NCBI GenBank assembly: GCA_965216915.1
Contig: CBDCGS010000011.1
Span: 868,001 to 932,000 of the forward strand
Reading direction: 5' to 3'
Length of the DNA stretch: 64,000 bases
Source: CBDCGS01 sp965216915
GTDB taxonomy: Bacteria > Pseudomonadota > Alphaproteobacteria > UBA828
Position numbers and translations under genes: made by a program
In this document: positions 32,893-40,684 of the stretch, one piece after another
How positions within the stretch are numbered: the stretch's first letter is position 1
Layout of the letters: each line of letters begins with the position of its first letter
Notes under the pieces: generated by a model
Told to the model about the DNA's origin: nothing
Database searches by the model: none
Seen by the model: the letters and a program-made list of their open reading frames with translations, nothing else

Positions 32893-35574
32893 TCACTCAT
32901 TCGCAAGAAGCTCCGAGAAGACCGACCCCTCCCGGCTGACCTCCTCATAGGTCCCTTGCTCCACCACACGACCGTTTTTCATCACCAGAATACGGTCGAA
33001 ATCCTTCGCAATGCTCGCCCGATGGAGCGACCAGATCACGCCGGTGCCCTTGAACCCATCGAGCAGATTTCGGAGGATTCGGTTCTGAGTCGCGCTCTCC
33101 AGCGCGGCCGTCGCCTCCGATACCACAATGATGTCGGGCCGTTTCATGATGACCCGCGCAATTGCCAGCTTTTGACGTTGCGCGCTCGAAAGCCGCGATC
33201 CGGCGATGCCCGCCTGGTAGTCGAGCCCCACCTCCAAAACTGTCGACCGGAGATTCTGGACATCGATAACCTCCGAGATGAGTTGCCCGATCTTCTCCGC
33301 CGCCTGCGCCTGGCCGTAGGCCACCTTGCCGAACAGCACGTTGTCTTGGACGGTCGCAGCCGCGTTGTATTTCTCACGGTCAAAGAACTCGACGGCGTTG
33401 GCGAGATCGTCCGGCAGACCCTCCATGAACGCTTTTCGCGCTGTCAGGATCTTGGCCTGCACCTCTTCGTCAATCAGTCCGAGCCGGTGGCGCGCCGGGA
33501 TCAGGCGGAACGGGAGGGACAGGAGACGCGTGCGGTCCTCCTCACCCAGCTCATCGAGCTTTTCCCTGTCGATCTGGGCGACCATCGCTTGATAGTCCGG
33601 CAGATCGTCCGCACTGATGAAGCTAAACCGTTGGAAGAGCTCGTGATCCGGGGGTAGGTCCGCGAACAGCTCGATCATCGTGGCCGCCAGCTGGTGCCCG
33701 CGCACCAAGAGGTCCTGGGTCAATGTGGCGTCATCGAGCACTTTGAGCACGTATTTGTTCTCGGCGAGCTTTTCCATGTCGAACGCCTCGCCGACGGGCG
33801 TCCCAAAGATCAGATTCTCCGCCAGGGTGGCGTTGGTGTTGTAGAGTTCGGGGTCGAAGGCCTCGACGAGTTCGTGATAGGCCGGTTCCCGGAGGCGCTC
33901 CGCCAGCGCGCGCCGTACCTCGAGGATTTTCTCGGCCGCATCGGGTTTGACCGCCGGATCCAGCGAGCCGCGAAGCCCCAGCTGATAGACGTCTTCTGAC
34001 ATGTCGGCGATCTCGATGGCGCGCAAAGCGGGCGCGATCGCGTCGCTCGGATTGCTGGCGCCCGCGGCTTCGTAGTCGACCCAATCGGCAAAGATATCGA
34101 ATGTCGTGTTCCCGCTGCGCTCCGACTCGGCCATCCAACTCTTGCGGTCCGCCGCCGCTTCTTCATCGAGTTGCAGATCCCTCACGGGGCGGTGTTTGAG
34201 GCCATAGAACAGATTGTCCTTGAGGGACGACGAGAACACGTAGGCGTTTTGAGCCACGAAGCCGACCCGCCGGCCGGTCACGGCTTCCGGTAGACCGCCA
34301 AACTCAGTGCCGCCCGCCGTGATGCGCCCCCCCGTGGGGTCGATCAAGCGGGCAATCATCAGCATCAGCTCTTCCTTGCCGCTGCCTGCGCTGCCGACCA
34401 CGGCAACATGCTGATCCAGCGGGAATTTGAAACTCACACCGCTGACGATGCTGACCTGATCCTCGTCTTGAAGAGAGAGATTGGCCGCCGAAAGCTCGCC
34501 CATGAGCGCGCCCGCGCCTTCGGCATCCGCAGTCTGCTTGTCCTCGGCGAGCATGCCTTGTGGCTCGAACTGCACGATCACCTGCTCGTACTTGATCCGT
34601 GCGTCTTCCTTGATCTGGTAAAAGGTGAGGAGTTCCTTCCAGGGCGGCGAGAGGTCCTTGTACGCGGCGAGCACGGCGACCAGCGAGCCCAAGGTCAAAT
34701 CGCCTTCGATGACCAGATAACCGCCCACGGTGAAGAAGAAGAAGGGCGTGAGCTGAGCCAGGAAGTTATTGAGAAATTTGATAAAAAACTTCTTGTTGTA
34801 GATCTGGTAGCGGATATTGAAGATCGTGCCAAGGCGCTGCGAGAAGTCGGCGAGCTCGTATTGGGACGTGTCGTTGGCATGGACCTCCTGGATCCCGGAT
34901 ACCGATTCGCCGATCTTGTCGGAGAGCTTGCGAACCTCGCGCACCCGCTCCTTGCCGAGCAGATTTACGCGGCGCTGCAGCTTCGGAATGATGTATCCCT
35001 GCATCGGATAGAGCGCGATCGCGGCGATACCCATCAACGGGTCTTGTGCGAAAATGAAGAAGATCGCGGTGAGCAGGAGCCCGCCCTGCAGCGCCGGCAG
35101 GGCGAACGCATCGCCGATGAAGCCGCCCAAGGGCTCGACCTCGGCGGTGATCATGGGGATCAGCTCGCCCTGGCTCACCTTGCGGAAATGGGGGAGCGGG
35201 AAGCGCAGGATGCGGGAGTAGAGCATGTAGCGCAGGCGGCGCAGCATGCGTTCGCCCAGGCGGCCCTTGTAGATGTTGATGTACATCTTGAAGCCGCCGT
35301 TGACGAAAACGAGGACCAGAAACACGATGCACAGCGTGAACAGCAGTGGCATCTGGTCCATGTCGAAGAGATCAATCCCCAGGATCTGGAACGGACGGGG
35401 GAATTCGTCGCCGTCGATCGAGGGATCGTCCGGCTCAAGCGCTGTGTTGACGATCAGCTTCGGGATGTCGAGGGAGGCATAGTAAAACGGCAGGGAGCAG
35501 GCCGTGACGAGCAGGATGTAGATCTGCTGCGCCTTAGTGTGGCGGAAAATGAACCTGAAGATGCTTTTTTCCAT
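32893..35574 (-). CDS. Atypical ABC exporter with large insertion and degenerate ATPase motifs
   Basis: An 893-residue inner-membrane protein. Residues 1-340 are an ABC exporter membrane domain (helices near 17-36, 78-95, 160-195, 270-300). The ATPase domain (about 360-893) departs from the norm. Walker A is GSAGSGKEE (394-402), with Glu401 where Ser/Thr binds Mg. The signature is RLSSAQRQ instead of LSGGQ. The Walker B Asp is Ser819 (VVSEAT), while the next Glu820 and H-loop His851 remain. Between the Q-loop (Q442) and the signature (about 793) lie about 335 residues instead of the usual 50. Within this region the NLFYG-type motif recurs (NLIFG near 587, NVLFG near 745), each after an FDxExYN block. 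MEKSIF is taken as the start; the frame is open upstream. Confidence 0.85.
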   Translation of the reverse strand: MEKSIFRFIFRHTKAQQIYILLVTACSLPFYYASLDIPKLIVNTALEPDDPSIDGDEFPRPFQILGIDLFDMDQMPLLFTLCIVFLVLVFVNGGFKMYINIYKGRLGERMLRRLRYMLYSRILRFPLPHFRKVSQGELIPMITAEVEPLGGFIGDAFALPALQGGLLLTAIFFIFAQDPLMGIAAIALYPMQGYIIPKLQRRVNLLGKERVREVRKLSDKIGESVSGIQEVHANDTSQYELADFSQRLGTIFNIRYQIYNKKFFIKFLNNFLAQLTPFFFFTVGGYLVIEGDLTLGSLVAVLAAYKDLSPPWKELLTFYQIKEDARIKYEQVIVQFEPQGMLAEDKQTADAEGAGALMGELSAANLSLQDEDQVSIVSGVSFKFPLDQHVAVVGSAGSGKEELMLMIARLIDPTGGRITAGGTEFGGLPEAVTGRRVGFVAQNAYVFSSSLKDNLFYGLKHRPVRDLQLDEEAAADRKSWMAESERSGNTTFDIFADWVDYEAAGASNPSDAIAPALRAIEIADMSEDVYQLGLRGSLDPAVKPDAAEKILEVRRALAERLREPAYHELVEAFDPELYNTNATLAENLIFGTPVGEAFDMEKLAENKYVLKVLDDATLTQDLLVRGHQLAATMIELFADLPPDHELFQRFSFISADDLPDYQAMVAQIDREKLDELGEEDRTRLLSLPFRLIPARHRLGLIDEEVQAKILTARKAFMEGLPDDLANAVEFFDREKYNAAATVQDNVLFGKVAYGQAQAAEKIGQLISEVIDVQNLRSTVLEVGLDYQAGIAGSRLSSAQRQKLAIARVIMKRPDIIVVSEATAALESATQNRILRNLLDGFKGTGVIWSLHRASIAKDFDRILVMKNGRVVEQGTYEEVSREGSVFSELLANE

Positions 35575-35723
35575 TCCCCGAACCGTCTTAGCCGCCGCGT
35601 CGTTGCGCCTTCTCGCGACGAGTGCGCGCCAGGTTAGAGGAGCAACCCGCGTGGGTAAACCTGACATTGGCGAGCGAGCGAGCGCGCTCAGCCGGGGAGC
35701 CGGCATCGCGTTGAATCGCTTCC
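35575..35723. promoter_or_regulatory. Divergent intergenic region between the atypical ABC gene and the glycosyltransferase operon
   Basis: This 149-base region must hold the promoters for both directions. I see no convincing -35/-10 pair or operator palindrome. Both flanking start codons have only weak ribosome-binding sites. Its importance is positional: it joins the two arms of the proposed glycan locus. Confidence 0.35.
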
Positions 35724-36965
35724 ATGCCCATGGGTGACGCCGTCGGTTTCATTCTCAAAGGCTATCCACGCCTCTCTGAGACCTTCATTGCCCAAGAAAT
35801 CCGCGCGCTTGAGGCGCGCGGCCTCGACATCCGCATCTATTCTTTGCGCCACCCGACGGATCGGTCGTGTCACCCGGTGCACAGGGAGATCTGTGCGCCG
35901 GTCACCTATCTTCCGGAATATCTGCACGATGAGCCGCGCCGGGTAGCGCGCGCCTGGCTCAACATGCGACGGAAGCGCGGCTACGCCCTCGCGCACCGCT
36001 TGTGGCGGCGCGATTTGGCGCGAGATCGCACGCGAAACCGGGTTCGCCGGTTCGGACAAGCGCTCGTTCTCGCCAACGAGCTTGCCCCCGAGATCCGTCA
36101 CCTCCATGCGCATTTCCTCCACACACCGGCGTCTGTCACCCGCTATGCGGCAACCATCCTCGGATTGCCCTGGAGCGTTTCGGCTCACGCAAAGGATATT
36201 TGGACCTCTCCGGAGTGGGAGATCGCGGAAAAGCTCGCCGATTGTTCCTGGGCGGTGACGTGCACGCGGCTCAACGCCGAGCGGCTCAACAGCCTGTCCG
36301 GCCCCGGGCGTGTCGCGCTCGTCTATCACGGGCTTGACCTAAGCCGGTTCGCGACGCGCCACGATGACCGCGGCGCGCGCGACGGCTCCCGCGAGGACGA
36401 CCCGGTCCGCCTTCTCTCGGTCGGCCGCCTGGTCGAAAAGAAGGGTTACGACGACTTGTTGGCGGCGCTTGCCGCGTTGCCCGCAACCCTTTCTTGGCGC
36501 CTCGACCACATCGGCGGCGGCGAACAGGCGGGCATGCTGCAAGAGCGCGCCGTCCGCGAAGGCATGGGCGAGCGCATCGCGTGGCACGGTGCGCAAGACC
36601 AGCAGGCAATCCTCCAAGCCTATCGCGCGGCGGATCTCTTCGTTTTGGCGAGCCGAAGGGCGCGAAACGGCGATCAGGACGGGCTTCCCAACGTGCTCAT
36701 GGAGGCGCAGAGCCAGGGCCTCGCGGTGATCGCGACGCGCTTCTCGGCGATCCCTGAGCTCGTGCTCGACGGCGAAACGGGTCGCCTGGTGGAGCCTGGC
36801 GATTCGGCCGCGCTGAGCAGGGCGATTGCCTCACTCGCGGCCGACCCCGCCGAACGCGCGCGCCTCGGTGCGGCGGGACAGGCCCGCGTCGAATCGCATT
36901 TTGCGCTCGAGCACTGCCTCGAGGGTCTCGCCGATCGGTTCGGTCTCATGCGAGAGGCCGCGTGA
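35724..36965 (+). CDS. Glycosyltransferase family 4 protein, first of a coupled pair
   Basis: A 413-residue GT-B-fold glycosyltransferase. The N-terminal domain starts VGFILKGYPRLSETFIAQEI, typical of exopolysaccharide GT4 enzymes, and carries HLHAHFLHTPA near 127. The C-terminal domain has LLSVGRLVEKKGYDDLL and the donor-binding segment DGLPNVLMEAQSQGLAVIAT with the E-x7-E-like acidic pair. It transfers an activated sugar to a lipid or growing glycan; neither sugar nor acceptor can be named. It heads a run of six genes with overlapping ends, divergent from the atypical ABC gene. Confidence 0.9.
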   Translation: MPMGDAVGFILKGYPRLSETFIAQEIRALEARGLDIRIYSLRHPTDRSCHPVHREICAPVTYLPEYLHDEPRRVARAWLNMRRKRGYALAHRLWRRDLARDRTRNRVRRFGQALVLANELAPEIRHLHAHFLHTPASVTRYAATILGLPWSVSAHAKDIWTSPEWEIAEKLADCSWAVTCTRLNAERLNSLSGPGRVALVYHGLDLSRFATRHDDRGARDGSREDDPVRLLSVGRLVEKKGYDDLLAALAALPATLSWRLDHIGGGEQAGMLQERAVREGMGERIAWHGAQDQQAILQAYRAADLFVLASRRARNGDQDGLPNVLMEAQSQGLAVIATRFSAIPELVLDGETGRLVEPGDSAALSRAIASLAADPAERARLGAAGQARVESHFALEHCLEGLADRFGLMREAA

Positions 36966-38107
36966 CCGGCCTCTCGATCGCGTTTTATGCGCCGATGAAG
37001 GCGCCAACACACCCGGTGCCGTCCGGCGATCGCCGCATGGCGCGGCTCCTCTGGCAAGCCCTTGAGCATGCCGGGCACAGACCCTATCTCGCGTCGGCCT
37101 TTCGCAGCTACGAGGGCGCCGGCGATCCATCGCGGCAGGCGGAGATCGCGCGCGCGGCGAGCGAGGAAGCCACCCGGCTCCTGGACGCGGTGGACACGGG
37201 CGCGCCGCCCGATGCGTGGTTTACCTACCACCTCTATCACAAGGCGCCCGACTGGCTGGGGCCGCCGGTCTGTGCGGCGCATGGCGTGCCCTATCTCGTA
37301 TGCGAGGCCTCAATGGCGCGCAAGCAAGCGCGCGGCCCCTATGCCCGCTGGCTCGAGCTTTCCGCGCAAGCGATCGCCCGCGCCGACGTTGTGCTGTCGG
37401 TCACGCCCGAGGACGAGGAGGGGATCCTCCCCCTGGTCGCCGACCGCCGACGGTTACGGCGGTTGCGCCCGTTCGTCGATTGCGCCGCTTATCGGACGGT
37501 CGACCGCGCCCGATCGCGGCGTGATCTGGCCAACCAACTCAGTCTCGATCCGGGCCGGCCGTGGCTGCTGACCGTCGCGATGATGCGCCCAGGCGACAAG
37601 CTCGCCTCCTACCGCATCCTCGGACGGACGCTCGGGATGATTGCCGACCCGCCCTGGCAGCTCCTCGTGGTGGGCGATGGCACGGCGCGGCCCTATGTCG
37701 AGGAGGCATTGAGCGCAATTGGCGCGCCTCACGTAGTCTACGCCGGAGCCCGGAGCGAGGCGGCGTTGCCGGCCATCTACGCCGCGTGCGACCTCTTCGT
37801 CTGGCCGGCCTACAATGAGGCCTATGGGTTGGCCATGCTGGAGGCCCAAGCGGCGGGACTTCCGGTTGTTGCCGGGCGATGGCGCGGCGTGCCGGAGGTG
37901 GTCGCCGATGGCGAGACGGGGGTGCTCGTCGAACCGCGGGACGAGATCGGTTTCGCCGAGGCCGTCGTGGCGTTGACGACCGACACGGCACGCCGCGAAG
38001 CGCTCGGGGACGCCGCGGCCCGGCGCGTAGAAGCTCGGCACAGCGTCGCTGCCGCCGCCGCTGTGCTCGATGACGCGTTCCATTTCGCACTTGGGGCAGC
38101 CCGATGA
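36962..38107 (+). CDS. Glycosyltransferase family 4 protein, second of the pair
   Basis: A 381-residue GT-B glycosyltransferase. It opens MTGLSIAFYAPMKAPTHPVP, with SGDRRMARLLWQALEHAGH completing the first Rossmann unit. The C-terminal donor-binding region reads LFVWPAYNEAYGLAMLEAQA, with the conserved acidic residues of family 4. The GTG start overlaps the previous stop by 4 bases and its own stop overlaps the phosphatase start, so translation is coupled on both sides. It is not a close copy of the preceding gene, so the two probably add different residues. Confidence 0.9.
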   Translation: MTGLSIAFYAPMKAPTHPVPSGDRRMARLLWQALEHAGHRPYLASAFRSYEGAGDPSRQAEIARAASEEATRLLDAVDTGAPPDAWFTYHLYHKAPDWLGPPVCAAHGVPYLVCEASMARKQARGPYARWLELSAQAIARADVVLSVTPEDEEGILPLVADRRRLRRLRPFVDCAAYRTVDRARSRRDLANQLSLDPGRPWLLTVAMMRPGDKLASYRILGRTLGMIADPPWQLLVVGDGTARPYVEEALSAIGAPHVVYAGARSEAALPAIYAACDLFVWPAYNEAYGLAMLEAQAAGLPVVAGRWRGVPEVVADGETGVLVEPRDEIGFAEAVVALTTDTARREALGDAAARRVEARHSVAAAAAVLDDAFHFALGAAR

Positions 38108-38700
38108 CGCGTCTCGCGCTGATTAGGCACGGTGTGACCGCGTGGAACCAGCAAAACCGCATTCAGGGGAGGACCGATATCGCATTGACCGCCGCCGCCC
38201 GGGCGGACGTCGCCGCCTGGACGGTGCCGGATTGGCTGGGCGATGCCGGTTGGTTTTGCAGCCCCTTGCTGCGCGCGGTTCAGACGGCCCGGCTTCTCGG
38301 TGCCGAAGCGCTGGCGATCGAGCCGCGTCTGATTGAGATGAATTGGGGCGAATGGGAAGGCATGACCTTCGACGCCCTGCGGTCGCGCGACCCCGAAGGC
38401 TTCGCCCGGGCCGAGGCGCGCGGTCTCGACCTCCGGCGACCCGGCGGCGAGAGCCCGCGCGATGTTCAGGCGCGGCTTGCGCCCTGGCTTGCGGCGCGCG
38501 CCGCCGTCGGACACCCGACGATCGCCGTGACGCACAAAGGCGTCATCAGAGCGGTCATGGCATGGGCCCTCGATTGGGACATGCTTGGCGCGGCGCCGGT
38601 TGCATTGCATTGGAGGCACGCCCACCTCTTTCGGCTGGATTCCGCCGGAACGCCGCACGCGGACCGGTTCAATGTCCCGCTCTCCGACGGGTCCGGATGA
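38104..38700 (+). CDS. Histidine phosphatase family protein
   Basis: A 198-residue branch-1 histidine phosphatase. The phospho-accepting His is in ALIRHGVTAWNQQNR (RHG motif, residues 8-10). The partner residues are present: Arg in CSPLLRAVQTA, the acidic EMNWGEWEGM block, and the second catalytic His in IAVTHKGVIRAVM. Such enzymes act on phosphosugars, nucleotides or phosphoproteins. Its place inside a glycosyltransferase run suggests a sugar phosphate. Start and stop both overlap neighbours by 4 bases. Confidence 0.92.
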   Translation: MTRLALIRHGVTAWNQQNRIQGRTDIALTAAARADVAAWTVPDWLGDAGWFCSPLLRAVQTARLLGAEALAIEPRLIEMNWGEWEGMTFDALRSRDPEGFARAEARGLDLRRPGGESPRDVQARLAPWLAARAAVGHPTIAVTHKGVIRAVMAWALDWDMLGAAPVALHWRHAHLFRLDSAGTPHADRFNVPLSDGSG

Positions 38701-39851
38701 GCCCGCGGCGCCGTCTGCTCTTTTGGGTGCAGCATTTGCTCGGGGTCGGCCATCTGCGGCGCGCCGCTGCCCTCACGCGCGCGCTGGAGCATGTTTTCGA
38801 TGTCACGGTCGTCTCCGGCGGGCTTCCGGTGCGAGACCTCGATCTGGGCCGCGCCACGCTCGAGCAGCTCCCGCCCGTGCGCGCCGCCGATGCCAGCTTC
38901 GCCCGCCTGGTCGACGGCGACGGCCGCAACGCAGGACGGGCACTCTGGCGCGCGCGCCGGGACCGATTGCTGGCGCTTCACGCCGCGCTTGCACCGGACA
39001 TCGTTCTCACCGAGATGTTCCCATTCGGACGGCGCCCGTTTCGGTTTGAGCTGGAGCCGCTGCTCGACGTGGCGCGGGCGCGAACACCGCCGCCGCAAAT
39101 CGCCTGTTCGGTGCGCGATATCTTGACCGAATCGCGGACGCCAGGGCGGTATGACGAAATGGCCGAGCGTGCCATACGATGGTATGACGCCGTGTTGGTC
39201 CACGCGGATCCCGCCGTGATCACCTTGGATGCCACGTTTCCGGCCTATGCCGCGATTGCTGATCGCGTGCGCCATACCGGCTATGTGGTCGATGCGCCTG
39301 CCGAAGTCGCGCCGCCGGCTCCCGACGGAGACGCCGCCGAGATATTGATCTCGGTTGGCGGCGGCGCGGTTGGCGCGGACTTGTTGGAAGCGGCGTCCGG
39401 CGCGCGACAGATTTCGGCGCTCGGCGCTCGGACGTGGCGGCTTCTCGCGGGCGACAAGCTGCCTGCGCCGTTGTTTGAGCGCGTCAAGGCGGCCGCCGGC
39501 CCCGGAACCGTCGTCGAGCGGGCGCGCGCTGATTTTTCGACGCTCTTGGCGCGGGCGGCCGTTTCCGTATCGCAGGCCGGGTACAACACGGTGACCGACC
39601 TCTTGCAGGCGCGCGTGCCCACCGTGCTGGTGCCTTTCGCCAGGGAGGGCGAAACCGAGCAAACGACGCGCGCGCGCCGGCTCGAAGCGCTCGGGCTCGC
39701 GCGCGTCGTGCCCGAAGAGGTGCTCTCGGCGACCACGCTTGCCCGCGCGATCGACGCGGCGTGGCGCGATGGCGCGCCGCGTGGCCGCGCGGTCGACCTT
39801 CAGGGTGCTGCCACAACGACGCGGCTTCTCGCGGAGATGGTCGGCGCATGA
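38697..39851 (+). CDS. MurG-like glycosyltransferase (COG4671-like), copy 1
   Basis: A 384-residue GT-B protein. It opens RRLLFWVQHLLGVGHLRRA, the GxGH(L/I)xR block that MurG and related glycosyltransferases use to hold the acceptor. ILISVGGGAVGADLLEAA follows at the domain junction, then SQAGYNTVTDLLQARVPTVL, the usual donor-site loop. It resembles the predicted glycosyltransferases of COG4671. A second, more distant member is at 48338-49570. The ATG overlaps the phosphatase stop (ATGA) and its stop overlaps the next start, so translation is coupled. Confidence 0.86.
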   Translation: MSPRRRLLFWVQHLLGVGHLRRAAALTRALEHVFDVTVVSGGLPVRDLDLGRATLEQLPPVRAADASFARLVDGDGRNAGRALWRARRDRLLALHAALAPDIVLTEMFPFGRRPFRFELEPLLDVARARTPPPQIACSVRDILTESRTPGRYDEMAERAIRWYDAVLVHADPAVITLDATFPAYAAIADRVRHTGYVVDAPAEVAPPAPDGDAAEILISVGGGAVGADLLEAASGARQISALGARTWRLLAGDKLPAPLFERVKAAAGPGTVVERARADFSTLLARAAVSVSQAGYNTVTDLLQARVPTVLVPFAREGETEQTTRARRLEALGLARVVPEEVLSATTLARAIDAAWRDGAPRGRAVDLQGAATTTRLLAEMVGA

Positions 39852-40684
39852 GCGGGCAAAACGCAGCGCCTTGGCGGGCACTCGAGGAGGAACTTGGGAT
39901 CTGGGCGCACGCGGGGCGCCGTGCGCGCTTTTGGTGGCGGGACGATGATGCGGGCGCGTTGACTCCAGCCCTGGCGCGCCTGTTGGCGCTCGCCACGCGG
40001 TTGCGCGTCCCGCTCGCGATCGCCGCGGTCCCGGCTCGGCTCACGGACGATGCGGCGTCGCGGCTCAAGGCGACATCCGGTCTAGAAATCCTGCAACATG
40101 GTTATCGCCACGAAAACCACGAGCCACCCTCCGACAAGAAAGCCGAGTTCGGCGACACCCGGACGGCGGCCGATGCGCTCGCGGATCTCGCGGCAGGCCG
40201 CCGGGCGCTCCAGAAGTGTGGTGTTTCGGCGCTGCCGGTCTTGGTGCCGCCCTGGAACCGCGTGAGCGCGGCGCTCGTCGAGAAGCTCCCGGCGGCCGGC
40301 TTCGGCGGGCTTTCCACCTATCAGGCGCGGAAGACGGCACAGCCGGCGCCCGGCCTTTGTCAAATCAACACCCATATCGACGTCATCGATTGGCGCGGCG
40401 GGCGTGGCTTCGTGGGCCTCGATACCGCGCTTGCGCTCGCTGTCGACCACCTGAAAGCGCGCCGGCTCGGCCATGCCGACACCGACGAACCCACTGGCCT
40501 CTTGAGTCATCATGCGGTTCACGACGAGGCTGCGTGGGACTTCATCGCGGCATTTCTGCGCGCTACAAAAGACCACCCCGCAGCGCTCTGGCCGCCCGTT
40601 GCTGATCTCTTCATCGGGGCCGGGGGAGCGCATCGCAGAGAGCGCGTTCGAAAGCCGGAGAACGATCCATGCCAACCGCCGTGA
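39848..40684 (+). CDS. Polysaccharide deacetylase-like (NodB-fold) protein
   Basis: A 278-residue protein with the divergent NodB-homology pattern: the metal/catalytic Asp pair in RFWWRDDDAGAL (about residues 29-40), the metal-binding His pair in LQHGYRHENHEP, and VPPWNRVS, which replaces the PxG-R motif. No signal peptide is present, so it would act inside the cell, on a lipid-linked or soluble intermediate, rather than on finished polymer. The start at 39848 overlaps the glycosyltransferase stop. Its 3' end overlaps the following ligase start by 16 bases. Confidence 0.82.
   Translation: MSGQNAAPWRALEEELGIWAHAGRRARFWWRDDDAGALTPALARLLALATRLRVPLAIAAVPARLTDDAASRLKATSGLEILQHGYRHENHEPPSDKKAEFGDTRTAADALADLAAGRRALQKCGVSALPVLVPPWNRVSAALVEKLPAAGFGGLSTYQARKTAQPAPGLCQINTHIDVIDWRGGRGFVGLDTALALAVDHLKARRLGHADTDEPTGLLSHHAVHDEAAWDFIAAFLRATKDHPAALWPPVADLFIGAGGAHRRERVRKPENDPCQPP

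Noticed and set aside
34408..35637. 409-codon plus-strand frame opposite the atypical ABC protein
   Set aside because: Rich in Glu, Gln and Leu from mirror codons; no fold pattern. Rejected as antisense.
38466..39881. 471-codon minus-strand frame opposite the phosphatase and MurG-like genes
   Set aside because: No motif; the plus-strand genes are coupled and recognisable.
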